In this document: positions 50,059 through 59,467 of the stretch, piece by piece
Numbering within the stretch: position 1 is the first letter of the stretch
Layout of the letters: the number at the start of each line of letters is the position of its first letter
Assembly (NCBI RefSeq): GCF_000696305.2
Contig: NZ_AOMT01000005.1
Location: forward strand, 248,001 to 312,000
From: Moraxella bovoculi 237
GTDB taxonomy: Bacteria; Pseudomonadota; Gammaproteobacteria; Pseudomonadales; Moraxellaceae
Direction of reading: 5' to 3'
Length of the DNA stretch: 64,000 bases
Translations under genes and position numbers: made by a program
The notes under the pieces: model-generated
The model's database searches: none
Seen by the model: the letters and a program-made list of their open reading frames with translations, nothing else
Told to the model about the DNA's origin: nothing

Positions 50059-53000
50059 ATGAATAATTTACCCATATTAGCCAAAGATCAATACTATCTA
50101 AGCAGACTTGCCAGAGAAATAAAGCACGCCCACGCCGAAGACAAAACAAAAAAACAAGTACGGTTCGATGAGATCGCACAGCGCTCACGCAAGATCGTGC
50201 AGGCGCGCATCGATAATATTCCTGCCAATCTGACCGAGCTTTTGAATCAAGATCTGCCGGTAACCAAAGAGGCGGACACACTCATTCAAGCCATTAAAGA
50301 TCACCAAGTCATCATCGTCGCAGGCGAGACAGGTTCGGGCAAGACAACTCAGCTGCCCAAACTTGCCATGCTGGCTGGTCGCGGCATCACAGGGCAAATC
50401 GGACATACGCAGCCAAGACGTCTGGCGGCGCGTTCGGTGGCAGGGCGTATCAGTGAGGAGCTGGGCGAGAGTCTGGGCAAGACAGTGAGCTTTAAGGTGA
50501 GGTTCACCGAAGAGGGCGGTCAGCACAGTATCGTTAAGCTGATGACGGATGGTATTTTGCTCGCTGAGCTTGGCTCGGACAGGTTCTTAACGCGTTATGA
50601 TACCATCATCATCGATGAGGCGCATGAACGCAGTCTTAACATCGATTTTATTTTGGGTTATCTAAAGAGTCTGCTGCCAAAGCGCCCAGACCTAAAAGTC
50701 ATCATCACGTCTGCCACTCTAGATACGCAGCGATTTGCTGATTATTTTGCCAAGGATGGTAAGCCTGCGCCTGTATTTAGCGTCGAGGGGCGCAGTTACC
50801 CTGTGGAGGTGCGTTATCGTCCTTTGACCGATCAGATCATAGCCAGCCATGACGATGATGCCTTTGATGAGGCTGAGGATAATCTGCCCAGAGCGTTGAC
50901 AGCTGCAGTCGCTGAATGCTTAGATGATGCTGCCAAAAAAGGTCATCCGCATCAGGCGGATATCCTAATTTTTGCCAGTACAGAAGCCCAGATTCGAGAG
51001 CTTCAAGACATCTTGACCACGTATGCGCCACTGCACACCGAAGTATTGCCGCTCTTTGCTCGTCAGAGTTTTGCTGAGCAACAGAGAATCTTTGCGCCAT
51101 CGGGTAAGGGTCGGCGCATCATCATTGCCACCAACGTCGCAGAGACTGCCTTGACTGTGCCGAACATTCGCTACGTCATTGATTTGGGTTTTGCGCGTAT
51201 CAGCCGTTATAACTACCGTTCACGCATCCAAAGACTGCCCATTGAAGCCATTAGTCAGGCAGCGGCCAATCAGCGTAAAGGTCGCTGCGGTCGTATCGGT
51301 GATGGTGTGTGCATCCGCTTGTATTCTGAAGAGGATTTTAATGCGCGCCCTAAGTTTACTGAGCCTGAGATTCTACGCACCAATTTGGCAAGTGTGATTT
51401 TGCAGATGGCGCGGTTGAACTTGGGCGATGTGGCTGAATTTGATTTCATTACCCCACCAGATTTTCGTTTGGTGAATGATGGCAAGAAGCTACTGCTTGA
51501 ACTCGGGGCGATCCATGATGCGCCAACCAAAACCGCCATCAAAAAACGCAAAAATACCCCAAGTAGCCTAACCAAAATCGGTCAGCTGATGGCGAAGATG
51601 CCGATCGATCCGCGCCTTGCTAGAATGCTAGTCGCAGGTGATCATTTTGACTGCTTGGCGGACATGCTTATCATCGTATCTGCGCTGGCGGTACAGGACG
51701 TGCGTGAGCGCCCGATGAATAAACAAGCCCAAGCCGACCAAAAACATGCCTTATTCCGCCGTGATAATTCTGACTTTTTGTTTTATTTAGAGCTGTATCA
51801 GGCGTTGTTTGGATTGCATGAGACTAATGATAACCAGCTGCTTAGTAGCAATGCAAGGCGAAATTTTGCCAAAAAGCATTATCTTAGCTTTACACGCATC
51901 CGTGAATGGCAAAAAACCCATGAACAGCTATCTGCGATGATGGCAGAATTGGGCTTTGAAATCAAAAAGCCCGCAGATCAAGATTCTAAAGATACACCAA
52001 AAATCGACACAAAAAAAGGCACACGTCTATCATTAAATAAAAGAGGCATCAAAAAGACCAAGGGTGTCAGCCTAAATGCGCTAAAATCTATCAGTGCCAA
52101 TGGTGTGCCTGATAAAGCCGCGATTCAATACGCCAATATCCACCGCGCATTATTAACCGCGCTTTTGTCCTTTGTGGCGCATAAGACTGACACGCTGGGT
52201 GAATATCTCATGGCGCGCAGCCAAAAGGCGCGAATCTTTCCTGCCAGCACCCTGCACAAAAAAGGCGTCGATTGGCTCATGGCGTTCGAGGTGGTGGAGA
52301 CCTCTCAGGTGTACATGCGCTGCAATGCCAAGATTGAACCTGAGTGGATTGTCTCAGCGGCGGCAGATCTTTTAAAATACCATTACTTTGAACCGCATTG
52401 GTCAAAAAAGACAGGGCGGGTGCGTGCCTATATGCAGATCAGCTTGTTTGGGCTGATTGTTGTTGCCAAAGAGCTGACCAACTACGAGCCTGTGGACATT
52501 GAGCACGCCAGAGAGATCTTTATCCGAGATGCGTTGGTGGGGGATAATTATGGTTTTAATGCCAAATTCCTAACGCATAACACCGCCAAAATCAAAGACG
52601 TGGAGCGCATCGAAGACAAGCTTCGTCGCCGAGATCTGTTGGTGGATGAAGAGCGGCTTTATCAATTTTATCATCAGCAAATCCCTAACCATATCGCCAG
52701 TCGTAAGGCGTTTGAAGAATTTTATCATGAAAAAGCGAGCGACAATCCTAACTTCTTGTTCTTTGAAGATGATGATGTGCTCAATGAAAACATCAACGCC
52801 AATCAGGACTTTCCTGAGACATGGCAGCTGGGCGGGGTTAAGTTACCTCTGTCTTATGTCTTTGACCCAAGTTCAGACGATGATGGCGTGACTGTGCGCG
52901 TGCCGATCAAGGCGTTATCTCAGATTGACCCGGTGGCGCTCCTGTGGGGGGTTGCAGGTTGGCGCTATGAATTGGTGCTTCAGCTATTAAAAACGTTGCC

Positions 53001-54213
53001 CAAAGAGCTGCGCCGTCAAATCGTTCCAATTCCAGATACAACGGACAAGATTTTTGATAGATTAAATGCCGATAGCGGCGTAGGGCTACTAAGTCAGCTG
53101 TCTGATAACCTACTGCGTCTAGGCGTGCGTGTCAGCCCCGATGATTTTGATCTTACCAAAGTAGATAACTATCTAAGACCGCTCATCTGCGTGGTGGATG
53201 ATAAGAATCACATCATTGAAAAAAGCCGAGACTTAGAGCGATTAAAATCGCGCCACACCACGACCATTCGCCAAGAAGTGATGGTCGAAGAAGGCTTGCA
53301 CCATGCATTCCCTGAGCATTTTAATTTTGTGCGTAATAAACACACTTCTGGTGTGGTCATGCAAGAATTCTCTGCATTAAAGGCGGACAAGGTGGGCACG
53401 GCGGTGTCGATTGTCCAATTTACCGAACTAAAATCCGCCCTTAGCACGCATAAGCAGGGCGTGCTGGCGCTCATCAAATCAAAGCTTAGTGCCAAACAAA
53501 AGCAGCTCACCAGTCAGGTGGATAAGACATTTAAATTGGCGTTCGCACCACTTGGCGACCTTGAGAAGCTAAAAGCCATCGTTGTTGATGCAACATTGCA
53601 GGCGTGTTTTTATGATCATGCGCCAAGATTCATCGACAGCTCCAGCGAGGATGCTCGTCAGCACATTGGTGCGCTTATTGATGATGAAACGTCTTGGTTG
53701 GTTGAGCATTTGCCTTTTGATGCTGATGAGTTTAACGTGACCCGAGATAAGATTTTGAGTGAATTTCTCTTAACGGGTCAAGGCGTCCTAAAAATTCTAA
53801 AAGACATCTACACCGCTTGGCAGACGGCGCGCGGTAAGCTGCTCATGCTAGATAATGAGATTTTTGGTGAGAGCATTGAGGATGTTGAGGATCAATTGGA
53901 TGATTTGGCGTTGTCTGACTTTGTATATCGGACGGATGTCATGCGCTGGCGAGAATATCCGCGTTATTTGCAGGCACTAAACACCCGATTGGACCGCTTG
54001 ACTCACAACTTAGATGCTGATCTTGATGGGGTGTATCTGCTTGATGTACACATGGAGCGACTCGCCAATCGTGCGCATGATCCTAAGATCGCCGAATATC
54101 GCTGGCTCATTGAAGAATATCGCATCAACCTATTCGCTCAGCCCATGAAGACAAAATCACCTGTATCCACTAAGCGGCTTGAGAAACTGTGGGCAAACTT
54201 AAACACAAAATAA
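50059..54213 (+). CDS. hrpA: ATP-dependent RNA helicase HrpA
   Basis: DEAH-box RNA helicase (1384 residues; E. coli HrpA 1300) implicated in resolving stalled translation and mRNA processing. Motifs: Walker A AGETGSGKTTQLP, GQIGHTQPRRLAARSVAGRI, DEAH IIIDEAHERSLNIDFIL, SATLD, FASTEAQIREL, TNVAETALTVPNIRYVIDLG, and motif VI QRKGRCGR. Then follow the winged-helix and ratchet domain (MAKMPIDPRLARMLV), an OB-fold and a long C-terminal DUF3418 region. A basic insertion (about 640-680) adds length. Confidence 0.97.
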   Translation: MNNLPILAKDQYYLSRLAREIKHAHAEDKTKKQVRFDEIAQRSRKIVQARIDNIPANLTELLNQDLPVTKEADTLIQAIKDHQVIIVAGETGSGKTTQLPKLAMLAGRGITGQIGHTQPRRLAARSVAGRISEELGESLGKTVSFKVRFTEEGGQHSIVKLMTDGILLAELGSDRFLTRYDTIIIDEAHERSLNIDFILGYLKSLLPKRPDLKVIITSATLDTQRFADYFAKDGKPAPVFSVEGRSYPVEVRYRPLTDQIIASHDDDAFDEAEDNLPRALTAAVAECLDDAAKKGHPHQADILIFASTEAQIRELQDILTTYAPLHTEVLPLFARQSFAEQQRIFAPSGKGRRIIIATNVAETALTVPNIRYVIDLGFARISRYNYRSRIQRLPIEAISQAAANQRKGRCGRIGDGVCIRLYSEEDFNARPKFTEPEILRTNLASVILQMARLNLGDVAEFDFITPPDFRLVNDGKKLLLELGAIHDAPTKTAIKKRKNTPSSLTKIGQLMAKMPIDPRLARMLVAGDHFDCLADMLIIVSALAVQDVRERPMNKQAQADQKHALFRRDNSDFLFYLELYQALFGLHETNDNQLLSSNARRNFAKKHYLSFTRIREWQKTHEQLSAMMAELGFEIKKPADQDSKDTPKIDTKKGTRLSLNKRGIKKTKGVSLNALKSISANGVPDKAAIQYANIHRALLTALLSFVAHKTDTLGEYLMARSQKARIFPASTLHKKGVDWLMAFEVVETSQVYMRCNAKIEPEWIVSAAADLLKYHYFEPHWSKKTGRVRAYMQISLFGLIVVAKELTNYEPVDIEHAREIFIRDALVGDNYGFNAKFLTHNTAKIKDVERIEDKLRRRDLLVDEERLYQFYHQQIPNHIASRKAFEEFYHEKASDNPNFLFFEDDDVLNENINANQDFPETWQLGGVKLPLSYVFDPSSDDDGVTVRVPIKALSQIDPVALLWGVAGWRYELVLQLLKTLPKELRRQIVPIPDTTDKIFDRLNADSGVGLLSQLSDNLLRLGVRVSPDDFDLTKVDNYLRPLICVVDDKNHIIEKSRDLERLKSRHTTTIRQEVMVEEGLHHAFPEHFNFVRNKHTSGVVMQEFSALKADKVGTAVSIVQFTELKSALSTHKQGVLALIKSKLSAKQKQLTSQVDKTFKLAFAPLGDLEKLKAIVVDATLQACFYDHAPRFIDSSSEDARQHIGALIDDETSWLVEHLPFDADEFNVTRDKILSEFLLTGQGVLKILKDIYTAWQTARGKLLMLDNEIFGESIEDVEDQLDDLALSDFVYRTDVMRWREYPRYLQALNTRLDRLTHNLDADLDGVYLLDVHMERLANRAHDPKIAEYRWLIEEYRINLFAQPMKTKSPVSTKRLEKLWANLNTK

Positions 54214-54367
54214 GTCGTTTATAGCCATTTAAAAAACCCTTAAATTAGTGAAAAAATGTTCACTAATTTAAGGGAAGTTGTGATAAAATTTTACAACTGG
54301 TTACATCTTTTGTGATAAACTAAAGACAGTTTATTATATTAATAGTGAATAATACTAAGGATTATTT

Positions 54368-55513
54368 ATGCCAATTTATCTTACCGCAACAGGGCTGCAC
54401 ACCCCAAAAGACAAAATCACCAACGAAGAGCTCGTGGCGAGTTTTAACACCTATGTGGATAATTATAACCGTGATAATGCTGCTGCGATCGAAGCAGGCG
54501 AGAAAGTCGCGTTGCAGCATTCTACCGCTGAATTCATTGAAAAAGCATCAGGCATTAAGTCTCGCTATGTCATCGACAAAAAAGGCATTTTAGATCCTGA
54601 AATCATGGCGCCAGTTTTCCCTGCGCGCAAGTTGGGCGAAGAGCTGTCCATCATGGCGGAGATGGGTGTTGATGCACTCCAAAAAGCCCTAGATGCTGCA
54701 GGACTTAAAGGCGAAGATTTAGATGGCATCATCTGCGCCTGTTCTAACTTTCAGCGCGTGTATCCAGCCATCGCCATCGAGATTCAAAACGCCATCGGCA
54801 TGAAAGGTGGCTTTGCCTTTGACACCAATGTGGCGTGTAGTGCGGCGACTTTTGGTATTGCTCAGGCTACTGGCATGATTAAGGCCGGTCTTGGTAAGTG
54901 TGTGGCGGTGGTGAACGTTGAGATTACCTCAGCTCATCTAAATTGGCGTAATCGTGACAGCCATTTCATCTTTGGTGACATCGCGGCAGCCACCATCGTC
55001 GAAGAGCTAGGCACACCAAAAGGCTATGAAGTACTCGACTGCAAGCTCTACACGCAGTTCTCAGCCAATATCAAAAACGAATACGGATTCATGGACAGAA
55101 GTGAATATCTGGCAGCAGGTCAAGACATTCATGCTGACATCAAAGAGCCTGTGACAGATAAGTTATTCTTACAAGAAGGGCGTAAAGTATTCCGCGAGGT
55201 CTGCCCAAAAGTATCTGAAATCATCAGCACCCATTTGGCAGAAAATAACATTGATAATCAGCAAGTTAAGCGCCTATGGCTACATCAGGCCAATATCAAC
55301 ATGATCGATCTAATCCTGCGTACTGTGATGGGCAAAGAGGCGGATAAAGCCATTGCGCCGATCGCCATTACCGAATATGGCAATACCAGTTCGGCAAGCC
55401 CAATGATCGCTTTCCATGAGCATCAAGATGGCATTGAAAGTGGCGATCTTGGGGTGATTTGCTCATTTGGCGCAGGTTATTCGATCGGTTCTGTCATCGT
55501 GAAGAAAGTTTAA
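54368..55513 (+). CDS. Beta-ketoacyl-ACP synthase III, long FabH-like type
   Basis: A condensing enzyme of about 381 residues with the FabH triad: Cys in FDTNVACSAATFG, His in WLHQANINMID, Asn in YGNTSSASP. The extra length at the N-terminus (EELVASFNTYVDNYN...) matches the long type of Pseudomonas aeruginosa PA3286, which condenses medium-chain acyl-CoA with malonyl-ACP to channel beta-oxidation products into fatty-acid synthesis. Whether this is the sole or a second synthase III is not visible here. AAGGATTATTT precedes the ATG, and a strong terminator follows. Confidence 0.88.
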   Translation: MPIYLTATGLHTPKDKITNEELVASFNTYVDNYNRDNAAAIEAGEKVALQHSTAEFIEKASGIKSRYVIDKKGILDPEIMAPVFPARKLGEELSIMAEMGVDALQKALDAAGLKGEDLDGIICACSNFQRVYPAIAIEIQNAIGMKGGFAFDTNVACSAATFGIAQATGMIKAGLGKCVAVVNVEITSAHLNWRNRDSHFIFGDIAAATIVEELGTPKGYEVLDCKLYTQFSANIKNEYGFMDRSEYLAAGQDIHADIKEPVTDKLFLQEGRKVFREVCPKVSEIISTHLAENNIDNQQVKRLWLHQANINMIDLILRTVMGKEADKAIAPIAITEYGNTSSASPMIAFHEHQDGIESGDLGVICSFGAGYSIGSVIVKKV

Positions 55514-55519
55514 TCATTG

Positions 55520-55552
55520 AAAAACACCTCAACTGGCTTGAGGTGTTTTTTT
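55520..55552 (+). terminator. Terminator after the FabH-like gene
   Basis: AAAAACACCTCAA pairs with TTGAGGTGTTTTT around a short loop, followed by TTG TTC TTT. It lies six bases after the stop. Confidence 0.9.
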
Positions 55553-55681
55553 GTTCTTTATAATTTATTTAACATAATCCAAATGGCAGACCCAAAGGCT
55601 AAAAAAATAAAATCGTACCTTTAAGTCAGAACTTTACTAAGTTTAACCGCAAGCCTTATGGTGAATTTGGATGACAATATT

Positions 55682-55710
55682 TTGTTGTCTGGCTTAGCAT
55701 CTGTTATAAT
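55682..55710 (+). promoter_or_regulatory. Sigma-70 promoter for trmA
   Basis: TTGTTG (55682-55687), 17-base spacer, TATAAT (55705-55710). The RNA would start near 55717, after the upstream ATG at 55713, so the real start is ATG 55734 or 55737 and the leader is only about 17 bases. Confidence 0.7.
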
Positions 55711-55733
55711 GCATGTTTTATTTAGATATTGAT

Positions 55734-56846
55734 ATGATGAATCCTCAAGCCTACCAAGCCCAGTTGTCCGCTAAGATTGACCGCATTCAATCGCAGTTTG
55801 CGCAGTTTAACCCCCCAACCCTAGAGATCTATGAATCGCTTGTCAGTCATTTTCGTCAGCGTGCTGAATTTAGAATTTGGCACACCGAAGATGATTTGTT
55901 CTATGCGATGTTCGAGCGCAATGATTCGGGTAATAAAAGCGTCGCACGCGTGGATGAATTTCCCATAGCGAGCAGGGCGATTAATGAGCTGATGCCGATT
56001 TTACTTAATCATCTTAAAGCTGATCCGCTGCTGTCAGAGCGATTATTTGAAGTGCATTTTTTAAATACCTTGCATGGACAAATGCTGGTTACGCTCATCT
56101 ATCACAAGAAGCTGAACGAACAATGGCAAGCTTTGGCAAGCGATTTGACCGATAAATTAAACATCAAGCTCATCGGGCGTAGCCGCGGACAAAAATTAGT
56201 ATTGTCCGATGATTTCGTCGTCGAGAAGATGACGGTGAGCATTAAGGGGCGAGACGAGGACTTTTATTATCAACAGATTGAAGGTGGGTTTAGTCAGCCT
56301 AATGCTTATGTGTGCCGCCACATGCTAAATTTTGCTTGCGATGTAGCGGACAAAATCAGCCAAAATGACCAGAGAGATCTGCTGGAGTTGTACTGTGGTA
56401 ATGGCAATTTTACCCTGCCATTGTCTAAATATTTTAATCGAGTGCTTGCCACTGAGCTGGCAAAATCGTCGGTAAACTCAGCCAAATGGGCGATTGACCA
56501 TAACGACATTCAGAACATTGCCATCGCACGTCTGTCTGCCGAAGAGTTCAGTCAGGCGCATAATGGCGAACGTGAATTTAGACGATTGACCGAGAGCGAT
56601 ATCGATATCAAATCTTACGATTTTAATGCTGTATTTGTTGATCCGCCGCGCGCAGGAATTGATGATGAGACGTTAAAGATTTTGGCGAATTTTGAGAATA
56701 TTATTTATATCTCGTGCAATCCTGATACACTATTCGATAATTTGCAGATGCTATATCACACGCATGAAATTAAGCGTTTTGCGTTATTTGATCAATTTCC
56801 CTACACGCATCACATCGAAAGCGGTGTTTGGCTTGTCAAGAGATAA
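55734..56846 (+). CDS. trmA: tRNA (uracil-5-)-methyltransferase TrmA
   Basis: Makes m5U54 (T54) in the T-loop of tRNAs. I start it at ATG 55734 from the promoter position. The 370-residue protein shows the TrmA N-terminus [19 protein letters not shown] and [14 protein letters not shown], the SAM-binding [28 protein letters not shown], the motif [10 protein letters not shown], and the catalytic Cys in [10 protein letters not shown]. Its last base is next to the stop of the convergent exonuclease gene, with no terminator between them. Confidence 0.96.
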   Translation: MMNPQAYQAQLSAKIDRIQSQFAQFNPPTLEIYESLVSHFRQRAEFRIWHTEDDLFYAMFERNDSGNKSVARVDEFPIASRAINELMPILLNHLKADPLLSERLFEVHFLNTLHGQMLVTLIYHKKLNEQWQALASDLTDKLNIKLIGRSRGQKLVLSDDFVVEKMTVSIKGRDEDFYYQQIEGGFSQPNAYVCRHMLNFACDVADKISQNDQRDLLELYCGNGNFTLPLSKYFNRVLATELAKSSVNSAKWAIDHNDIQNIAIARLSAEEFSQAHNGEREFRRLTESDIDIKSYDFNAVFVDPPRAGIDDETLKILANFENIIYISCNPDTLFDNLQMLYHTHEIKRFALFDQFPYTHHIESGVWLVKR

Positions 56847-57506
56847 TCAGCATTCTAGCGCCGTCTTTAGCGCGATACCAATGTCTTGTCTGGCAAGCCA
56901 TCGCTTATAATCAGGCGGTATGTCTTTGAATTCTTTGCCTTTGTGCTTGCCAAATGGCATGGTCTTAGGCAGGCAATTCAAGAACAGCGTCTCAAAGTCA
57001 TCCGCTTTAATGCGCTCATTCAATGCCATCAGCACCTTATGGGTAAACAGCACATCAAAATACGCCCCATGCGCGTGCATCTTATAAGTCTGCCTATCAT
57101 CTGGATAAAAGTGCGTCAGTAGCGCGCCAAGGCTAAACTTGGGCAACTCATCAAAAAATTTCCGCGCCAGTATGCAGGTACAAATCGGCTTGATATTTGA
57201 TATATCAACGCCTGCATTTTTGAGAACACTAAGATCATAACTGATGTGATGACCGATGAGATAGGTGGTCTGTGGCATGACAAAACTGGTGTGGGGTGGG
57301 CATTCTGCAACGTCTTCATCATAGATGCCAGTGACTTTGCTGGCGCCGTATTCGATGGGTTTTTGAGGGTTGAACCGAGCGTTAAAATGCTGACCTGTCG
57401 GCATAAGAAGGTTGTCAATCTCAAGCCATGCGATTTCGGTGGCATGAGGGTCTTTGGTGCCTGTGGTCTCGGTGTCTAAAATCAGCGCATGGGAAGAAGT
57501 ATTCAT
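56847..57506 (-). CDS. ExoX-like 3'-5' exonuclease with C-terminal DUF3820
   Basis: A 219-residue DEDDh exonuclease. Exo I is ILDTETTGTKDPHATEIAW (Asp11 and Glu13), Exo II is IGHHISYDLSVL, and Exo III is HGAYFDVLFTHKVL with His and Asp. After it comes a small domain MPFGKHKGKEFKDIPPDYKRWLARQD, typical of DUF3820, which is also found at the end of other ExoX-like proteins. It differs from the DnaQ domain at 24861. Its role is probably DNA repair or trimming, not proofreading. It runs head-on with trmA. Confidence 0.88.
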   Translation of the reverse strand: MNTSSHALILDTETTGTKDPHATEIAWLEIDNLLMPTGQHFNARFNPQKPIEYGASKVTGIYDEDVAECPPHTSFVMPQTTYLIGHHISYDLSVLKNAGVDISNIKPICTCILARKFFDELPKFSLGALLTHFYPDDRQTYKMHAHGAYFDVLFTHKVLMALNERIKADDFETLFLNCLPKTMPFGKHKGKEFKDIPPDYKRWLARQDIGIALKTALEC

Positions 57507-57615
57507 CTGGTAGGTTTAAATTTTAAAAAAGATTGGGTGGATTATACCAAAAATTTAATGCAAAAACCGTCAAAATATGGCAAAATAACCCGTTTAAAAT
57601 TAGCTTATAAATACC

Positions 57616-58695
57616 ATGAAAGAGAGCCTACGCCACCGCCTAGACCAAATGGCGGACAGATTTGAAGAAGTGACCGCCTTATTGTCTGACCCTGACACGA
57701 TCAGCGACAGTAAGAAGTTCCGTGCTTTGTCGGTTGAGCATAGCGATTTGTCCGAGCTTGTGGACGCTTGGGGAAAGTTTTGCCAGGCTGAAGAAGACCT
57801 AGCAACTGCTAATGAAATGCTGTCCGACCCTGACATGAAAGAGATGGCAGAAGAAGAGATTGATGCTGCCAAAGCTGAGATTGAGCGTCTGGGCGATGTG
57901 CTAAATGTCCTAATGCTGCCCAAGGATCCCAACGACAAGGCGACCGCCTTTTTGGAGATTCGAGCAGGGACAGGGGGTGATGAAGCGGCGATATTTAGTG
58001 GCGATTTGTTCCGTATGTACCAAAAATATGCCCAAAGTCAAGGTTGGCAGGTGGAAGTCTTATCTGCTAACGAAGGCGAGCATGGTGGCTATAAGGAAAT
58101 CATCACCCGAGTGTCGGGCGTGGGCGTGTATGGACGGCTTAAATTTGAAAGTGGGGCTCATCGGGTTCAGCGTGTACCAGCCACCGAGTCACAGGGACGT
58201 GTACATACGTCCGCTTGTACGGTTGCGATTATGCCTGAGATTGAGCTTGATGATACGGTTGAGATTAATCCTGCTGACCTACGCATTGACACCTATCGCT
58301 CAAGCGGGGCTGGCGGTCAGCACGTCAATACCACTGATTCTGCCGTGCGAATCACTCACATTCCCACAGGCGTGGTTGCCGAATGCCAACAAGAACGCTC
58401 ACAGCACGCCAACAAAGACAAGGCGATGAAAATGCTTGTCGCCAAAATCCAACAAGCCAAAGTCCAAGCCCAGCTTGATGCCACAAGCGACATGAGACGA
58501 AATTTGGTGGGTTCAGGCGACCGCTCCGAGCGTATCCGCACCTATAATTTCCCGCAAGGACGCATGACCGACCACCGCATCAATCTGACGCTTTATAAGT
58601 TAGATGCCATTATGGAGGGCGATTTGGGGGAATTATTGGATGCACTCTTGCGTGAACACCAAGCTGACCTAATGGCTAGCGTTGGTGGTGAATAA
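57616..58695 (+). CDS. prfA: Peptide chain release factor 1
   Basis: RF1 reads UAA and UAG stop codons. The 359-residue protein has the normal length. The peptidyl-tRNA hydrolysis motif GGQ is at [16 protein letters not shown], and the domain before it has [18 protein letters not shown] and [21 protein letters not shown]. The class I RF end [31 protein letters not shown] is clear. Its presence means UAG is a normal stop here. The start is ATG 57616. hemA is not upstream and prmC is not downstream. Confidence 0.97.
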   Translation: MKESLRHRLDQMADRFEEVTALLSDPDTISDSKKFRALSVEHSDLSELVDAWGKFCQAEEDLATANEMLSDPDMKEMAEEEIDAAKAEIERLGDVLNVLMLPKDPNDKATAFLEIRAGTGGDEAAIFSGDLFRMYQKYAQSQGWQVEVLSANEGEHGGYKEIITRVSGVGVYGRLKFESGAHRVQRVPATESQGRVHTSACTVAIMPEIELDDTVEINPADLRIDTYRSSGAGGQHVNTTDSAVRITHIPTGVVAECQQERSQHANKDKAMKMLVAKIQQAKVQAQLDATSDMRRNLVGSGDRSERIRTYNFPQGRMTDHRINLTLYKLDAIMEGDLGELLDALLREHQADLMASVGGE

Positions 58696-58710
58696 CTAAG
58701 AGTGTACAGC

Positions 58711-58947
58711 ATGAAAGGTTTTATTCCTGCCAAATTTACGCCAATTGTCTTTGCGTTCATATGTCTGGCATCATGGCATTCTTGATGTCGGCGGTGTCGG
58801 CTGTGGTGAATACTGGCTTTGGTGGTAAGTATTTTACACGTGTGATTGGCGCGTATTTGATTGCCTTTCCCCATTGCTTTTGTTTGTGTGGCGATACTAA
58901 GACCAGTTGTGATGAAATTGGTGGATTTAACCATCAAAAAATCGTGA
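58711..58947 (+). pseudogene. DUF2798 membrane protein gene with two single-base frameshifts
   Basis: The gene starts MKGFIPAKFTPIVFAF at ATG 58711, typical of small DUF2798 membrane proteins (about 75 aa). Continuity needs a shift near 58757-58761 to the frame MSGIMAFLMSAVSAVVNTGFGG...RVIGAYLIAFP. A second shift follows at the CCCC run (58869-58872) into IAFVCVAILRPVVMKLVDLTIKKS, stopping at TGA 58945. One base missing at the first site and one extra C at the second restore the frame. Joined, they give a two-helix protein of family length. Two such errors make this a decayed gene, unless they are assembly errors. Confidence 0.8.
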
Positions 58948-58957
58948 GACCAATATA

Positions 58958-59347
58958 ATGAGATTGAAACTTGTGATGATATTGGCGTTTTCCATATTAG
59001 GCTGTGCCCACTCACCCAATATAGAAAATGAGAAAATCACACCCAAAGAAGTAAAATTTCAATCCAAAAACGCAAGCCCTGCCGAGATTGACGAATGTCA
59101 AAAACAAGGTGGCAAGGTGAAGAAGGTGGGTATGCTACAATTTGATAAATGCATCATCACTTATCCCGATGCAGGTGAAATGTGCACCAAAGGCGATGAT
59201 TGCCAAAGTGGGAGATGTGAGCCAAAATCGAATAATGGGCTCAAGCTAACCAAGGCAATCATAGGCGTATGTAAAGTGGATAACAATCCGTTTGGCTGTC
59301 GCAGCTTTATCGAGAGCGGGCAGGTGCTGACACTGTGTGTGGATTAA
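58958..59347 (+). CDS. Cysteine-rich lipoprotein of unknown function
   Basis: A 129-residue lipoprotein: signal peptide with lipobox ILGC (Cys near 16), then a mature domain with eight Cys (ECQKQGGKV, FDKCIITYP, EMCTKGDDCQSGRCEP, VCKVDNNPFGCRSF, LTLCVD). The spacing of the CTKGDDCQSGRC part resembles small disulfide-rich or EGF-like folds, which would form in the periplasm. No named family recognised. The start lies 11 bases after the DUF2798 remnant. Confidence 0.75.
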   Translation: MRLKLVMILAFSILGCAHSPNIENEKITPKEVKFQSKNASPAEIDECQKQGGKVKKVGMLQFDKCIITYPDAGEMCTKGDDCQSGRCEPKSNNGLKLTKAIIGVCKVDNNPFGCRSFIESGQVLTLCVD

Positions 59348-59467
59348 ATCTCTTGATCGTGCTAGGCTGATTGATTGGGATTTAAAGCGTTGGCTTGGAA
59401 GTAAATCAGTATCAGAAGCAATAGTTAACCAAATTTAAAATTTAATGTAATGTTCTAAGGCGTAATT

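Noticed and set aside
58761-58958. Middle-frame ORF of the DUF2798 remnant as a gene of its own
   Set aside because: It lacks the family N-terminus and turns into non-family sequence after the CCCC run; the three-frame reading explains it better.
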